DNA of 5,724 bases, from positions 1 to 5,724 of the forward strand of contig CAMNIH010000112.1 of the NCBI GenBank assembly GCA_946540365.1, read 5' to 3'. The stretch comes from an uncultured Bacteroidales bacterium. GTDB lineage: Bacteria; Bacteroidota; Bacteroidia; Bacteroidales; P3. How positions within the stretch are numbered: the stretch's first letter is position 1; the number at the start of each line of letters is the position of its first letter. The position numbers and the translations under genes are program-made. The notes beneath the pieces are model-generated. The model did no database searches. It saw only the letters and a list, made by a program, of their open reading frames with translations, and was not told the origin of the DNA. This document shows, piece by piece, positions 1 through 5,498 of the stretch.

Positions 1-126
1 GCCTTCGAGGGCGACTCGCAGGTCTACTTCTTCGAGGGCGGCTACACCGAGTACGAGGAGAACCGCCGCAAGCGCCTCGGCGACGACACGCCCCACCGCA
101 TCCGCTACAAGAAACTGATGGTATAA
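1..126 (+). CDS. ettA: EttA-type ABC-F ATPase, C-terminal fragment
   Basis: Only the last 41 codons are present, open from base 1 and ending in TAA at 124-126. The tail reads AFEGDSQVYFFEGGYTEYEE and then NRRKRLGDD, closing with RIRYKKLMV. This matches the end of the second ABC domain and the C-terminal tail of EttA (energy-dependent translational throttle protein): E. coli EttA has a very similar FEGDSQ, YFFDG, EYE, KKKRLG and RIRYKP series. By family knowledge, EttA is a cytoplasmic ABC-F protein with two ATPase domains that binds the ribosomal E site and gates early elongation according to ATP/ADP level. Walker and signature motifs lie outside the window, so subfamily assignment rests on the tail alone. 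Another ABC-F member is the main alternative. The next gene starts 15 nt downstream on the same strand with no terminator between, so co-transcription is likely. Confidence 0.87.
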   Translation, partial: AFEGDSQVYFFEGGYTEYEENRRKRLGDDTPHRIRYKKLMV

Positions 127-141
127 CACCCGCAACACACG

Positions 142-660
142 ATGGCAATGAAAATGAAAGGCATACTGATGACGCTTGTGGCGGCGGCGATGGCAATGGC
201 CGTCGGCTGCGGCCGCGAGGAGGGCGAGGTGCGCGACAACGAGGTGCTCTTCGACGAGGTGCCCTACAGCATGTACTATGTCGCCAAGCAGTACCAGCAG
301 TTCGTCATGGTCAACGCCTTCTCCGACGAGGTGTCGGCCGCCGGCACGCCGATGGTCACCCTGGCCAATTTCCGCATCTACCCCGCCATGGAGGGTCACA
401 CCTTCGACCTCACGCAGCCCACGGGCACCGACAGCCTGAGCTTCGGGCTGGAGATGCATGGACTGTGCAACTTCCAGTACTACTGCCAGCATTCGTCGGC
501 CGACGGGGTGCTGGACGGCGAGAACTCGTCGGTCTTCACCTATGGCAGGTTGAAGGTCAGCCGGGGCCCGTCGACACGCACAGTCGAACTGGATGCCGTC
601 CTCAGGAATGGCCATTCGGTCAAGATGCGCCTCTCGCTGCCCGACGCCGACATCAGGTAA
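142..660 (+). CDS. Small lipoprotein of unknown function, paralogue 1 of 3
   Basis: A 172-residue protein with a lipoprotein signal peptide: Lys4/Lys6, a hydrophobic Ala/Met-rich core, and an A-V-G-C lipobox with the lipidated Cys at 23. The mature part starts C-G-R-E-E-G-E, an acidic stretch resembling the Bacteroidetes lipoprotein export signal, so it may be surface exposed. Features shared with the two downstream proteins are DN-x-V-x-F-x(3)-P-Y near residues 32-42, GHTFDLT at 85-91 (GHTYDLT in paralogue 3), and a C-terminal pattern G-x-L-x-V followed by LRNGHSVKMRL near 154-164. Alternating hydrophobic residues suggest an all-beta fold; that is inference. Start choice is open: ATG at 148 or 154 gives shorter signal peptides, and 148 (MKMKGIL) aligns best with the paralogues. 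Base composition is very GC-rich (about 77% over 181-240 by hand count). It probably shares a transcript with the upstream EttA gene. I recognise no named family. Confidence 0.82.
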   Translation: MAMKMKGILMTLVAAAMAMAVGCGREEGEVRDNEVLFDEVPYSMYYVAKQYQQFVMVNAFSDEVSAAGTPMVTLANFRIYPAMEGHTFDLTQPTGTDSLSFGLEMHGLCNFQYYCQHSSADGVLDGENSSVFTYGRLKVSRGPSTRTVELDAVLRNGHSVKMRLSLPDADIR

Positions 661-697
661 ATATGACATCAATTACCCATTTAAAACATTTAATAAC

Positions 698-747
698 ATG
701 AAAGCAATCAAAATGATGATGTTCGTGGCAGCGGCCGCGATGATGTT
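698..747 (+). repeat. 50-nt identical signal-peptide repeat, copy 1
   Basis: The first 50 nt of paralogue 2, from the ATG through the hydrophobic core codons, are identical base for base to 1296-1345, including all third-codon positions. The AT-rich bases just upstream (672-697) also resemble 1271-1295, with small indels. Identity stops abruptly before the lipobox Cys. Confidence 0.95.
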
Positions 748-1240
748 TGCCGCCTGCGGTAAAGAAAATGTCGAAGATTTGGCCGACAACACATTAATCT
801 ACGACGGTGCAACCTACCATTTGAATCAGTCACAAATGGAAATCAACTACTTCCATCCTGGCCTCACTCTGGTCACGGCAATGTCGGTGGAACAGCAGGA
901 TGGGAGCCCTATTATCACGGTTGACCACTTCCATATCGTAGGCGATGACTGGAACAAGACCCGCGACCTTGCCAATCTGAATGAAGGAGAGGCTTACGAG
1001 CTGGCCTTCATCGGCCAGGTTCTCACCTGCGCTGCTTTTGGCCACAGGGATAATGGCAGAACCTACTGCGGTGGCCAGTTGAATGGCACCGAGTATGAAG
1101 ACACTCCTGTTGTCACCGAAGGTACCCTTCGTGTAGAAGGCAGTAACAACGGCACTCCCATCACCGTGCTGCTCGACTGCAAGTTGATCAACGGCAAGGA
1201 ACTGAAGATGAAACTTGTCACACCGGAATACGTGATTTGA
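698..1240 (+). CDS. Small lipoprotein of unknown function, paralogue 2 of 3
   Basis: A 180-residue protein. The reading frame is open from 593, but the start chosen is ATG 698, because it opens directly into a lipoprotein signal peptide (MKAIKMMMFVAAAAMMFA, then A-C-G) with the lipidated Cys at 20. The same start and signal recur in the next gene. The mature part begins C-G-K-E-N-V-E-D. It shares with its neighbours DN-x-L-x-YDG-x-x-Y (30-40), an EGTLRV strand (141-146) and a C-terminal LINGKELKMKL then P (163-176). It has mature-region cysteines at 111, 124 and 161 that have no obvious counterparts in paralogue 1; disulfides are possible but unproven. Composition is clearly lower in GC than the genes on either side (about 49% over 781-960 by hand count). 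The gap to paralogue 1 is 37 nt of AT-rich DNA without a Bacteroidetes promoter that I can see. Function unknown. Confidence 0.87.
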   Translation: MKAIKMMMFVAAAAMMFAACGKENVEDLADNTLIYDGATYHLNQSQMEINYFHPGLTLVTAMSVEQQDGSPIITVDHFHIVGDDWNKTRDLANLNEGEAYELAFIGQVLTCAAFGHRDNGRTYCGGQLNGTEYEDTPVVTEGTLRVEGSNNGTPITVLLDCKLINGKELKMKLVTPEYVI

Positions 1241-1295
1241 TAAAGTTATCGACAGACTTATAACCTGGTTATTAACCCATAAAACATAGAATAAA

Positions 1296-1345
1296 ATGAA
1301 AGCAATCAAAATGATGATGTTCGTGGCAGCGGCCGCGATGATGTT
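1296..1345 (+). repeat. 50-nt identical signal-peptide repeat, copy 2
   Basis: Second copy of the 698-747 sequence, at the start of paralogue 3. After base 1345 the two genes diverge at once, with substitutions and codon changes through the lipobox and mature region. Confidence 0.95.
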
Positions 1346-1805
1346 CGCCTCGTGCAACAAAGATGAGGTCGACCTCGAGAACAACCAGTTGCGCTACGAC
1401 GGCACGGTGTACAACATGACGAGCAGCGCCGCAAGCGATGCCGAAGGCACCTATGTGTCGTTCGGCGGTGTGGGCAAGGAAGCCCTGTTTACCCTGAACG
1501 GCCAGTTTGAGGAAGCATGCTACGGACACACGTACGACCTCACTGTCGCTGCGGAGGATGTGCACTACTACATCGACTGCTTGAGCGAGGCGCTGGGCGT
1601 TAACTTCTCCTTCGACAACAACCGCGGCACGTTCCATGGTGGCATGGAGGGTGTGCCCGAAGGTGAGTCCATCTTCAGCAAAGGTACCTGCACCGTCACC
1701 TACGACAACATGGGTCTCGAGGTGGAACTCAACGGCACCCTGAAGAACGGCAAAGAGCTGGCCTTCAAGGTCAATGTGCCCAAGAATCAAGTGCAGATCA
1801 ACTAA
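1296..1805 (+). CDS. Small lipoprotein of unknown function, paralogue 3 of 3
   Basis: A 169-residue protein with a signal peptide identical to paralogue 2 at residues 1-18 and the lipobox F-A-S-C, lipidated Cys at 20. The mature start C-N-K-D-E-V-D fits the K-(D/E)2 form of the Bacteroidetes lipoprotein export signal, which favours display on the outer face of the outer membrane. Shared family marks are NN-x-L-x-YDG-x-x-Y (29-39), GHTYDLT (77-83, as in paralogue 1), SKGTCTV (128-134) and LKNGKELAFKVNVP (149-162, matching paralogue 2 best). Mature-region cysteines are at 75, 95 and 132. The first 50 nt of the gene are identical to paralogue 2 at the DNA level. The stop codon TAA at 1803-1805 is followed directly by the ATG of the EEP-fold gene, so the two are probably translationally coupled. 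No function can be assigned. Confidence 0.88.
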   Translation: MKAIKMMMFVAAAAMMFASCNKDEVDLENNQLRYDGTVYNMTSSAASDAEGTYVSFGGVGKEALFTLNGQFEEACYGHTYDLTVAAEDVHYYIDCLSEALGVNFSFDNNRGTFHGGMEGVPEGESIFSKGTCTVTYDNMGLEVELNGTLKNGKELAFKVNVPKNQVQIN

Positions 1806-2639
1806 ATGCGACGCCTCTGCATCCTGTCTCTCGCCCTCGTGTTGCTGTCGCTCTGCGGCTGTCGGCACGAGGGCGACGAGCTGAAGGTCATATCGTTCAA
1901 TATCCGCTACAACGGTTGGGGCAACATCGACGGCGAGAACCGTTGGGCCAACCGGCGCGACGCCGTGGTGCGCATGATTCGCGAGGAGCGGCCTGCGGCC
2001 ATGGGCCTGCAGGAGGCGCTGCTGGATCAGTTGCAGTACCTCGACAGCTGCCTGCCGCAATACCGCCGCGTGGGCGTGGGCCGCGACGACGGCAAGGAGG
2101 CCGGCGAGTTCATGGCCGTCTACTACGACACCGCGCGGCTGGAGCTGACCGGCAGTGACACCTGGTGGCTCAGCGACAGCGCCGAGGTGCCGTCCTACGG
2201 ATGGGACGCCGCCTGTCGCCGCACCGTGACCAAAGCGGCCTTCCGCGACCGCAGGAGCGGACGGTGCTTCGACTATTTCAACACCCACCTCGACCATGTG
2301 GGACAGACGGCCCGCGCCGAGTCGGCCCGTATGGTGGCCGCACTCGTCGACGGCCACTGCTTCGACAAGCCGGCAATTGTGGGTGGCGACATGAACACCA
2401 CCATCGACGATACCATCTTCCGCAGCCTCTACGCCGTAGGCCTGCAGGACGCCCGCACCCTGACCGACAGCACCAGCCACGCCATCACCTACAACGCCTT
2501 CGGCCAGAACGAAGGCGCGGTGATAGACCACTTCTTCGTCCGCGACATCAAGGTGCTCCGCTTCCGCACCCTCAACGGCGATTATGGCGTCCCCTACATC
2601 TCCGACCACTACCCGATAGAGGTCACCATTAGCTTCTGA
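1806..2639 (+). CDS. EEP-fold metal-dependent hydrolase, lipoprotein
   Basis: A 277-residue protein of the endonuclease/exonuclease/phosphatase (DNase I-like) superfamily. All core motifs are visible in order: SFNIR with Asn32; GLQEA with metal-ligand Glu70; FNTHLDH with His161; GGDMNT with Asp195 and Asn197; VIDHFFV with Asp241; and ISDHYP with the Asp267-His268 catalytic pair. The active site therefore looks complete. Residues 1-18 form a lipoprotein signal ending L-C-G-C with the lipidated Cys at 19, so the enzyme is anchored in the envelope rather than acting on chromosomal DNA. The family cleaves phosphodiester or phosphomonoester bonds in nucleic acids, phospholipids or sugar phosphates, and the substrate here cannot be read from sequence. 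Closest family type is the stand-alone Bacteroidetes EEP lipoproteins (COG3568-like). The ATG directly abuts the preceding stop. No T-rich terminator is seen after its TGA. Confidence 0.92.
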   Translation: MRRLCILSLALVLLSLCGCRHEGDELKVISFNIRYNGWGNIDGENRWANRRDAVVRMIREERPAAMGLQEALLDQLQYLDSCLPQYRRVGVGRDDGKEAGEFMAVYYDTARLELTGSDTWWLSDSAEVPSYGWDAACRRTVTKAAFRDRRSGRCFDYFNTHLDHVGQTARAESARMVAALVDGHCFDKPAIVGGDMNTTIDDTIFRSLYAVGLQDARTLTDSTSHAITYNAFGQNEGAVIDHFFVRDIKVLRFRTLNGDYGVPYISDHYPIEVTISF

Positions 2640-2662
2640 CCGTTCTTCGGGAAGAAAATAAA

Positions 2663-2694
2663 TTTGGCCGTGTCGCGGAAATGTCGTACTTTTG
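2663..2694 (+). promoter_or_regulatory. Bacteroidetes housekeeping promoter (-33/-7)
   Basis: TTTG at 2663-2666 and TACTTTTG at 2687-2694 match the Bacteroidetes sigma-ABfr consensus TTTG, 19-21 nt, TAnnTTTG, with a 20-nt spacer. The expected transcription start is about 2699-2702, only 60 nt after the EEP gene's stop. It would drive the structured RNA region and, by read-through, the barrel protein gene at 3010. This is the only clear consensus promoter I found in the window. Confidence 0.85.
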
Positions 2695-2700
2695 CAGCCG

Positions 2701-2953
2701 TAAGTAATGTATAAGATATGAGCAACAACAGTCGTAAATAATATAAATGATAAGGATATAACGAACTAAAACGAATTTGATAACATAGCGTTTGCTATTG
2801 TCCCGACCTGTCTGAAACGTGGAAAACTTCAAACTGGGTACTTTTACGGAAGGCAATGTGCAAATGCTCGCCGATAAGCGAGCATTTTGTCTATCCGTAA
2901 AAGGTAATTTCCACGACCGCAGACAGGAGACGAGATTGCTCGCCTTCTTTTTT
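2701..2953 (+). ncRNA. Candidate structured leader RNA or small RNA
   Basis: From the predicted transcription start to an intrinsic terminator lies about 250 nt with no convincing gene. The first 100 nt are AT-rich, with a small hairpin ATAGC-GTTT-GCTAT at 2785-2798. The core is a long imperfect hairpin of four stems: 2807-2814 with 2920-2927 (8 bp); 2818-2825 with 2908-2915 (8 bp); 2841-2850 with 2894-2903 (10 bp); and 2862-2871 with 2878-2887 (10 bp, loop CGATAA). A 13-nt one-sided bulge lies at 2826-2838. The terminator 2926-2953 follows and shares one base pair's worth of sequence with the outer stem. It could be a cis-acting attenuator for the barrel gene starting 57 nt later, or a stand-alone small RNA with its own promoter and terminator, the arrangement reported for some Bacteroidales RNA motifs. 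I cannot match it to a named Rfam family by eye, and no known riboswitch core was recognised. Confidence 0.55.
2926..2953 (+). terminator. Intrinsic terminator inside the leader
   Basis: Arms 2926-2934 (GGAGACGAG) and 2939-2947 (CTCGCCTTC) pair with one G-U wobble and one A-C mismatch around the tetraloop ATTG. Six T residues follow at 2948-2953. This is a standard Rho-independent terminator placed 57 nt before the ATG of the barrel gene, so expression of that gene requires read-through or a second promoter that I do not see. Confidence 0.7.
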
Positions 2954-2971
2954 GTCTGTAGTCGTTGGAAA
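2953..2971 (+). promoter_or_regulatory. Third arm competing for the leader hairpin
   Basis: TGTCTGTAGTCGTTGGAAA is complementary to 2908-2925: 17 pairs including one G-U, with one C-A mismatch and one bulged T. The same 2908-2925 strand also pairs with 2809-2825 in the main hairpin. The two pairings exclude each other, and the third arm is transcribed only when the terminator at 2926-2953 is read through. A regulatory role is inference. Confidence 0.45.
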
Positions 2972-3009
2972 GAACAATGGGAGTTGGGAAATATAAATGT
3001 ATAAATGAC

Positions 3010-5436
3010 ATGATAAAAAAGATTCTCATGACTCTTGCCATGGCTACAATGACTACACTTGGCCATGCTCAAACAAACTCGGTCACAGGCACGCTGCGCG
3101 ACGCGAAGAGCGGCGAGCCGATGGCTTTTACCAACTGTGTATTGCTGCGGACGGCGGACAGCACGTTTGTCGCGGGCAGCACCACCAACGACCGCGGCGC
3201 GATGCGCTTCGAGGCGGTGGCGGCGGGCGAGTACCTGCTGCGCATCTCGGCGGTGGGCTACGACACCTACTGGCAACGCCTCAACGTTCCGCCCGACACG
3301 GCATTGGGCGTGATAGACATCTTCCAAAGCAGCACCACGCTGCAGGCCGTGAGCGTCACCGCCCATCGTCCGCTCTACAGCGCCGACGGCGAAAAGGTGT
3401 TCTACCATGTCGAGGACGACCCCAGTGTGCAGACAGGCACGATGGCCGACGCGTTGCAGAACGCGCCCGGCGTGGAGGTGGACCCCGAGGGCAACATCAC
3501 CCTGCGCGGCAGCAGCGACGTGACCATCTGGCTCAACGACAAGCCGTCGAACCTCAGCGGCGAGGCGCTGAAGCAATACATCAAGACGATGCCTGCCAGC
3601 AGCGTGAAGCGCGTCGAAGTGCTGAGCAATCCCTCGGCCCGATATGGCTCGACGGGAGCCATCATCAACATCATCACCGACCAGCGCGTGCAGCTCAACT
3701 CGCTGCTCTCCGTGGGTCTCAATGCCAGCACCACGCCCTACCTGCAGCCGTGGCTCTCCTACGTGTGGGCCAACGAGAAGGTGAGCGTCACGGCGTGGGC
3801 CAACGGCAACCTCAGCAATTTCGACGTCAGCACGGAGAACCACGAGCAACTCTACGACTCCATCGGTCGTCTCTCTACCGAATACTCCTATGCCGGCACG
3901 GAGCGGCAACGCAAGGTGAGCGGCAACGCAGGTGCTTCGGTGGACTGGCAGATAGACAGCGTGACAAGTCTCAATGCGTGGCTTAATATCTCCCCCGGTC
4001 GGAGGAAAGTGGAGAGCCACTACGACATCGCCCGGCAAGAATATATCTTCAACCCAGGCGACCATTCCTACCTTTCCAACATCCTTGTCCCCAACAACTG
4101 GATTGGTGTCTTCGGTGGCGTCGGTCTTGACCGCAAGCTTGACACCCTCGGACAGAAAATACAACTCTATATAGGTGTCAACTATAACCCCGACCGCACC
4201 ATCCGCGACAGGGAACGCCTATACACCGTTATGCAGCAATACAATATGCGCAACCGTCGCACAGAGGACTATCTATCGCAATGGAATTACATCGACCTCG
4301 ACTATAAAAAACCTTTCAGCAAAACCACCACGATGGAGGCGGGCTTGGGTGTCGTGCTGGGGCGCAATTCACAATCCGTGCAGTGGGACACGATGGATTT
4401 CTCTACCAGTCAATGGATGCGCGACGCCGACCGCACCTACACTACTCGGATGGTGGACAACGAGCTGAACGCCTACGTGGCCGTCCAACAGAAGATCAAG
4501 CACCTCACCCTCAAAGGCGGTGCCCGGGTGTATCGCAAGTGGAAGCAAGCCTACTTCACCGACCTGCCCGTGGAGACCACGCAGTATGACGTCGACAAGG
4601 CCTTCTGGGACTTCATCCCCTCGCTGCACGCCAGCTATAGCACCGACGGCGGCCACAACTTCACCCTCAGCTACACGCGCCGTTTTATGTCGCCCGGCAG
4701 CAAACTGTGGAGCACATACACCTGGCTCGGCACAGAGGATTACGAACTCGGCGACCCCGACCTGCGTTTCAGCCACACCCACAACCTCGAGGGCGGTTGG
4801 ACGATGTACAAGAACTGGGGTAGCGTGGGGCTGACGGGCTACCTCCGTGCCAATACCGACGAGATTCAGCAGCTCGGCGACGTGGCTTACCACCCCTACT
4901 ACGGACGCATCGTCAGTTTCAGCCAGTGGGCCAACATCGGCGACAGCCGCACCCTCGGTGCCGAGGCCAACGTCACGTGGCGCCCCAGGCCCTTTATGAA
5001 CATCCGCTTCTACGCCAATGTCTGGGACTATTACTACAATATGGAATTCCGCCCCGGCGAATGGGACGAGCGGCATCTGCCCACCTTCAGCGGACGGCTC
5101 AACGTGACGGGCAAGCTGTGGAAGGTGCTGCAAATCTATGCCAACGCTCGCTATTCTACCGCTGCCCTGTCGCTGATGAGCAAGAGCCAGCCTTCGTTCC
5201 AGCTCGACCTCGGAGCCAGCGCCGAGCTCCTCAAAGGGCGCCTCTCGCTTTTCCTCAACTGGAAGGACATCCTCGCCACCGTACAAAGAGGCACCGTCGG
5301 CCTCAACCCCTACTACCAAACCAACTACAGCTACACTTGGGGCAGCCGTGCCGTCGCTTTCGGCCTCACCTGGCGCATCGGCAAGATGGAACTCCAAAGC
5401 CTTGCCCGCGAAGGCGTCAGCGCCCCGACATTGTAA
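3010..5436 (+). CDS. TonB-dependent-receptor-like outer-membrane beta-barrel protein
   Basis: An 808-residue protein. ATG 3010 was chosen because it starts a signal peptide with a charged N-terminus (MIKK), a hydrophobic core and the cleavage site G-H-A before Gln21; in-frame upstream starts (TTG 2965, ATG 2977) would put polar residues ahead of it. Residues about 24-105 form a carboxypeptidase-regulatory-like domain (VTGTLRDAKSGEPMAF, DRGAMRFEAVAAGEYLLRIS, VGYD). Residues about 125-225 are a plug domain (LQNAPGVEVDPEGNITLRG, IWLNDKPSNLSG, RVEVLSNPSARYGSTGAIIN). The rest is aromatic-rich alternating beta strands of a barrel, matching the Bacteroidetes 'outer membrane beta-barrel family' (PF14905 type). 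A 14-residue polar tail follows the last likely strand. Length is normal for the family. Ligand unknown; no SusD partner gene lies beside it, so a glycan role is not supported. GC falls to about 49% over 4081-4320, against 65-73% in sampled flanks. Confidence 0.93.
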   Translation: MIKKILMTLAMATMTTLGHAQTNSVTGTLRDAKSGEPMAFTNCVLLRTADSTFVAGSTTNDRGAMRFEAVAAGEYLLRISAVGYDTYWQRLNVPPDTALGVIDIFQSSTTLQAVSVTAHRPLYSADGEKVFYHVEDDPSVQTGTMADALQNAPGVEVDPEGNITLRGSSDVTIWLNDKPSNLSGEALKQYIKTMPASSVKRVEVLSNPSARYGSTGAIINIITDQRVQLNSLLSVGLNASTTPYLQPWLSYVWANEKVSVTAWANGNLSNFDVSTENHEQLYDSIGRLSTEYSYAGTERQRKVSGNAGASVDWQIDSVTSLNAWLNISPGRRKVESHYDIARQEYIFNPGDHSYLSNILVPNNWIGVFGGVGLDRKLDTLGQKIQLYIGVNYNPDRTIRDRERLYTVMQQYNMRNRRTEDYLSQWNYIDLDYKKPFSKTTTMEAGLGVVLGRNSQSVQWDTMDFSTSQWMRDADRTYTTRMVDNELNAYVAVQQKIKHLTLKGGARVYRKWKQAYFTDLPVETTQYDVDKAFWDFIPSLHASYSTDGGHNFTLSYTRRFMSPGSKLWSTYTWLGTEDYELGDPDLRFSHTHNLEGGWTMYKNWGSVGLTGYLRANTDEIQQLGDVAYHPYYGRIVSFSQWANIGDSRTLGAEANVTWRPRPFMNIRFYANVWDYYYNMEFRPGEWDERHLPTFSGRLNVTGKLWKVLQIYANARYSTAALSLMSKSQPSFQLDLGASAELLKGRLSLFLNWKDILATVQRGTVGLNPYYQTNYSYTWGSRAVAFGLTWRIGKMELQSLAREGVSAPTL

Positions 5437-5454
5437 TTCCCTATCGGAGCAATG

Positions 5455-5489
5455 AAAATGGGGTGTGCAAATTTGCACACCCCATTTTT
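5455..5489. terminator. Bidirectional terminator: 34-bp perfect palindrome
   Basis: Bases 5455-5488 are a perfect palindrome: AAAATGGGGTGTGCAAA followed by its exact reverse complement, then one more T at 5489. The stem is GC-rich in the GGGGTGTGC part, with A residues on the left and T residues on the right, so both strands present a hairpin followed by a U run. It lies 18 nt after the barrel gene's stop and 62 nt beyond the stop of the convergent EF-G gene, the expected place for a shared terminator. Confidence 0.88.
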
Positions 5490-5498
5490 GATTATTTG

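Noticed and set aside
593..697. N-terminal extension of paralogue 2 from 593
   Set aside because: It overlaps paralogue 1 out of frame and would bury the signal peptide; the ATG at 698 matches the start of paralogue 3.
1260..1278. Overlapping small inverted repeats ATAACC-T-GGTTAT and GGTTA-T-TAACC upstream of paralogue 3, as an operator
   Set aside because: Short, AT-rich and not repeated upstream of paralogue 2; chance is a sufficient explanation.
830..1384. 184-codon open frame on the minus strand across the paralogue 2/3 junction
   Set aside because: Antisense to both lipoproteins and including the complement of their repeated signal region; no independent support.
1272..2609. 445-codon open frame on the minus strand across paralogue 3 and the EEP gene
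   Set aside because: It is the complement of two well-supported genes, has low-complexity Val/Ala/His-rich composition, and lacks any recognisable domain. GC-rich DNA commonly gives such frames.
2643..2656. Small hairpin TTCTT-CGGG-AAGAA after the EEP stop, as a terminator
   Set aside because: Only five mostly A-T pairs and no following T run; it is followed at once by promoter elements.
2819..3004. 61-codon plus-strand frame (GTG start) through the leader hairpin
   Set aside because: It passes through the perfect hairpin, the terminator and its T run. The peptide has no signal or domain, and the RNA structure explains the sequence better.
2965..3009. N-terminal extension of the barrel protein from TTG 2965 or ATG 2977
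   Set aside because: It would place polar residues before the signal peptide and overlap the third leader arm; ATG 3010 gives a normal signal sequence.
2701..3009. Known metabolite riboswitch (cobalamin, TPP, SAM, FMN)
   Set aside because: None of the conserved core boxes I know for these classes is visible in the leader.
2629..4164. 511-codon open frame on the minus strand across the leader and barrel gene
   Set aside because: It opposes the clearly coding plug domain and runs through the promoter and hairpin region; no motif supports it.
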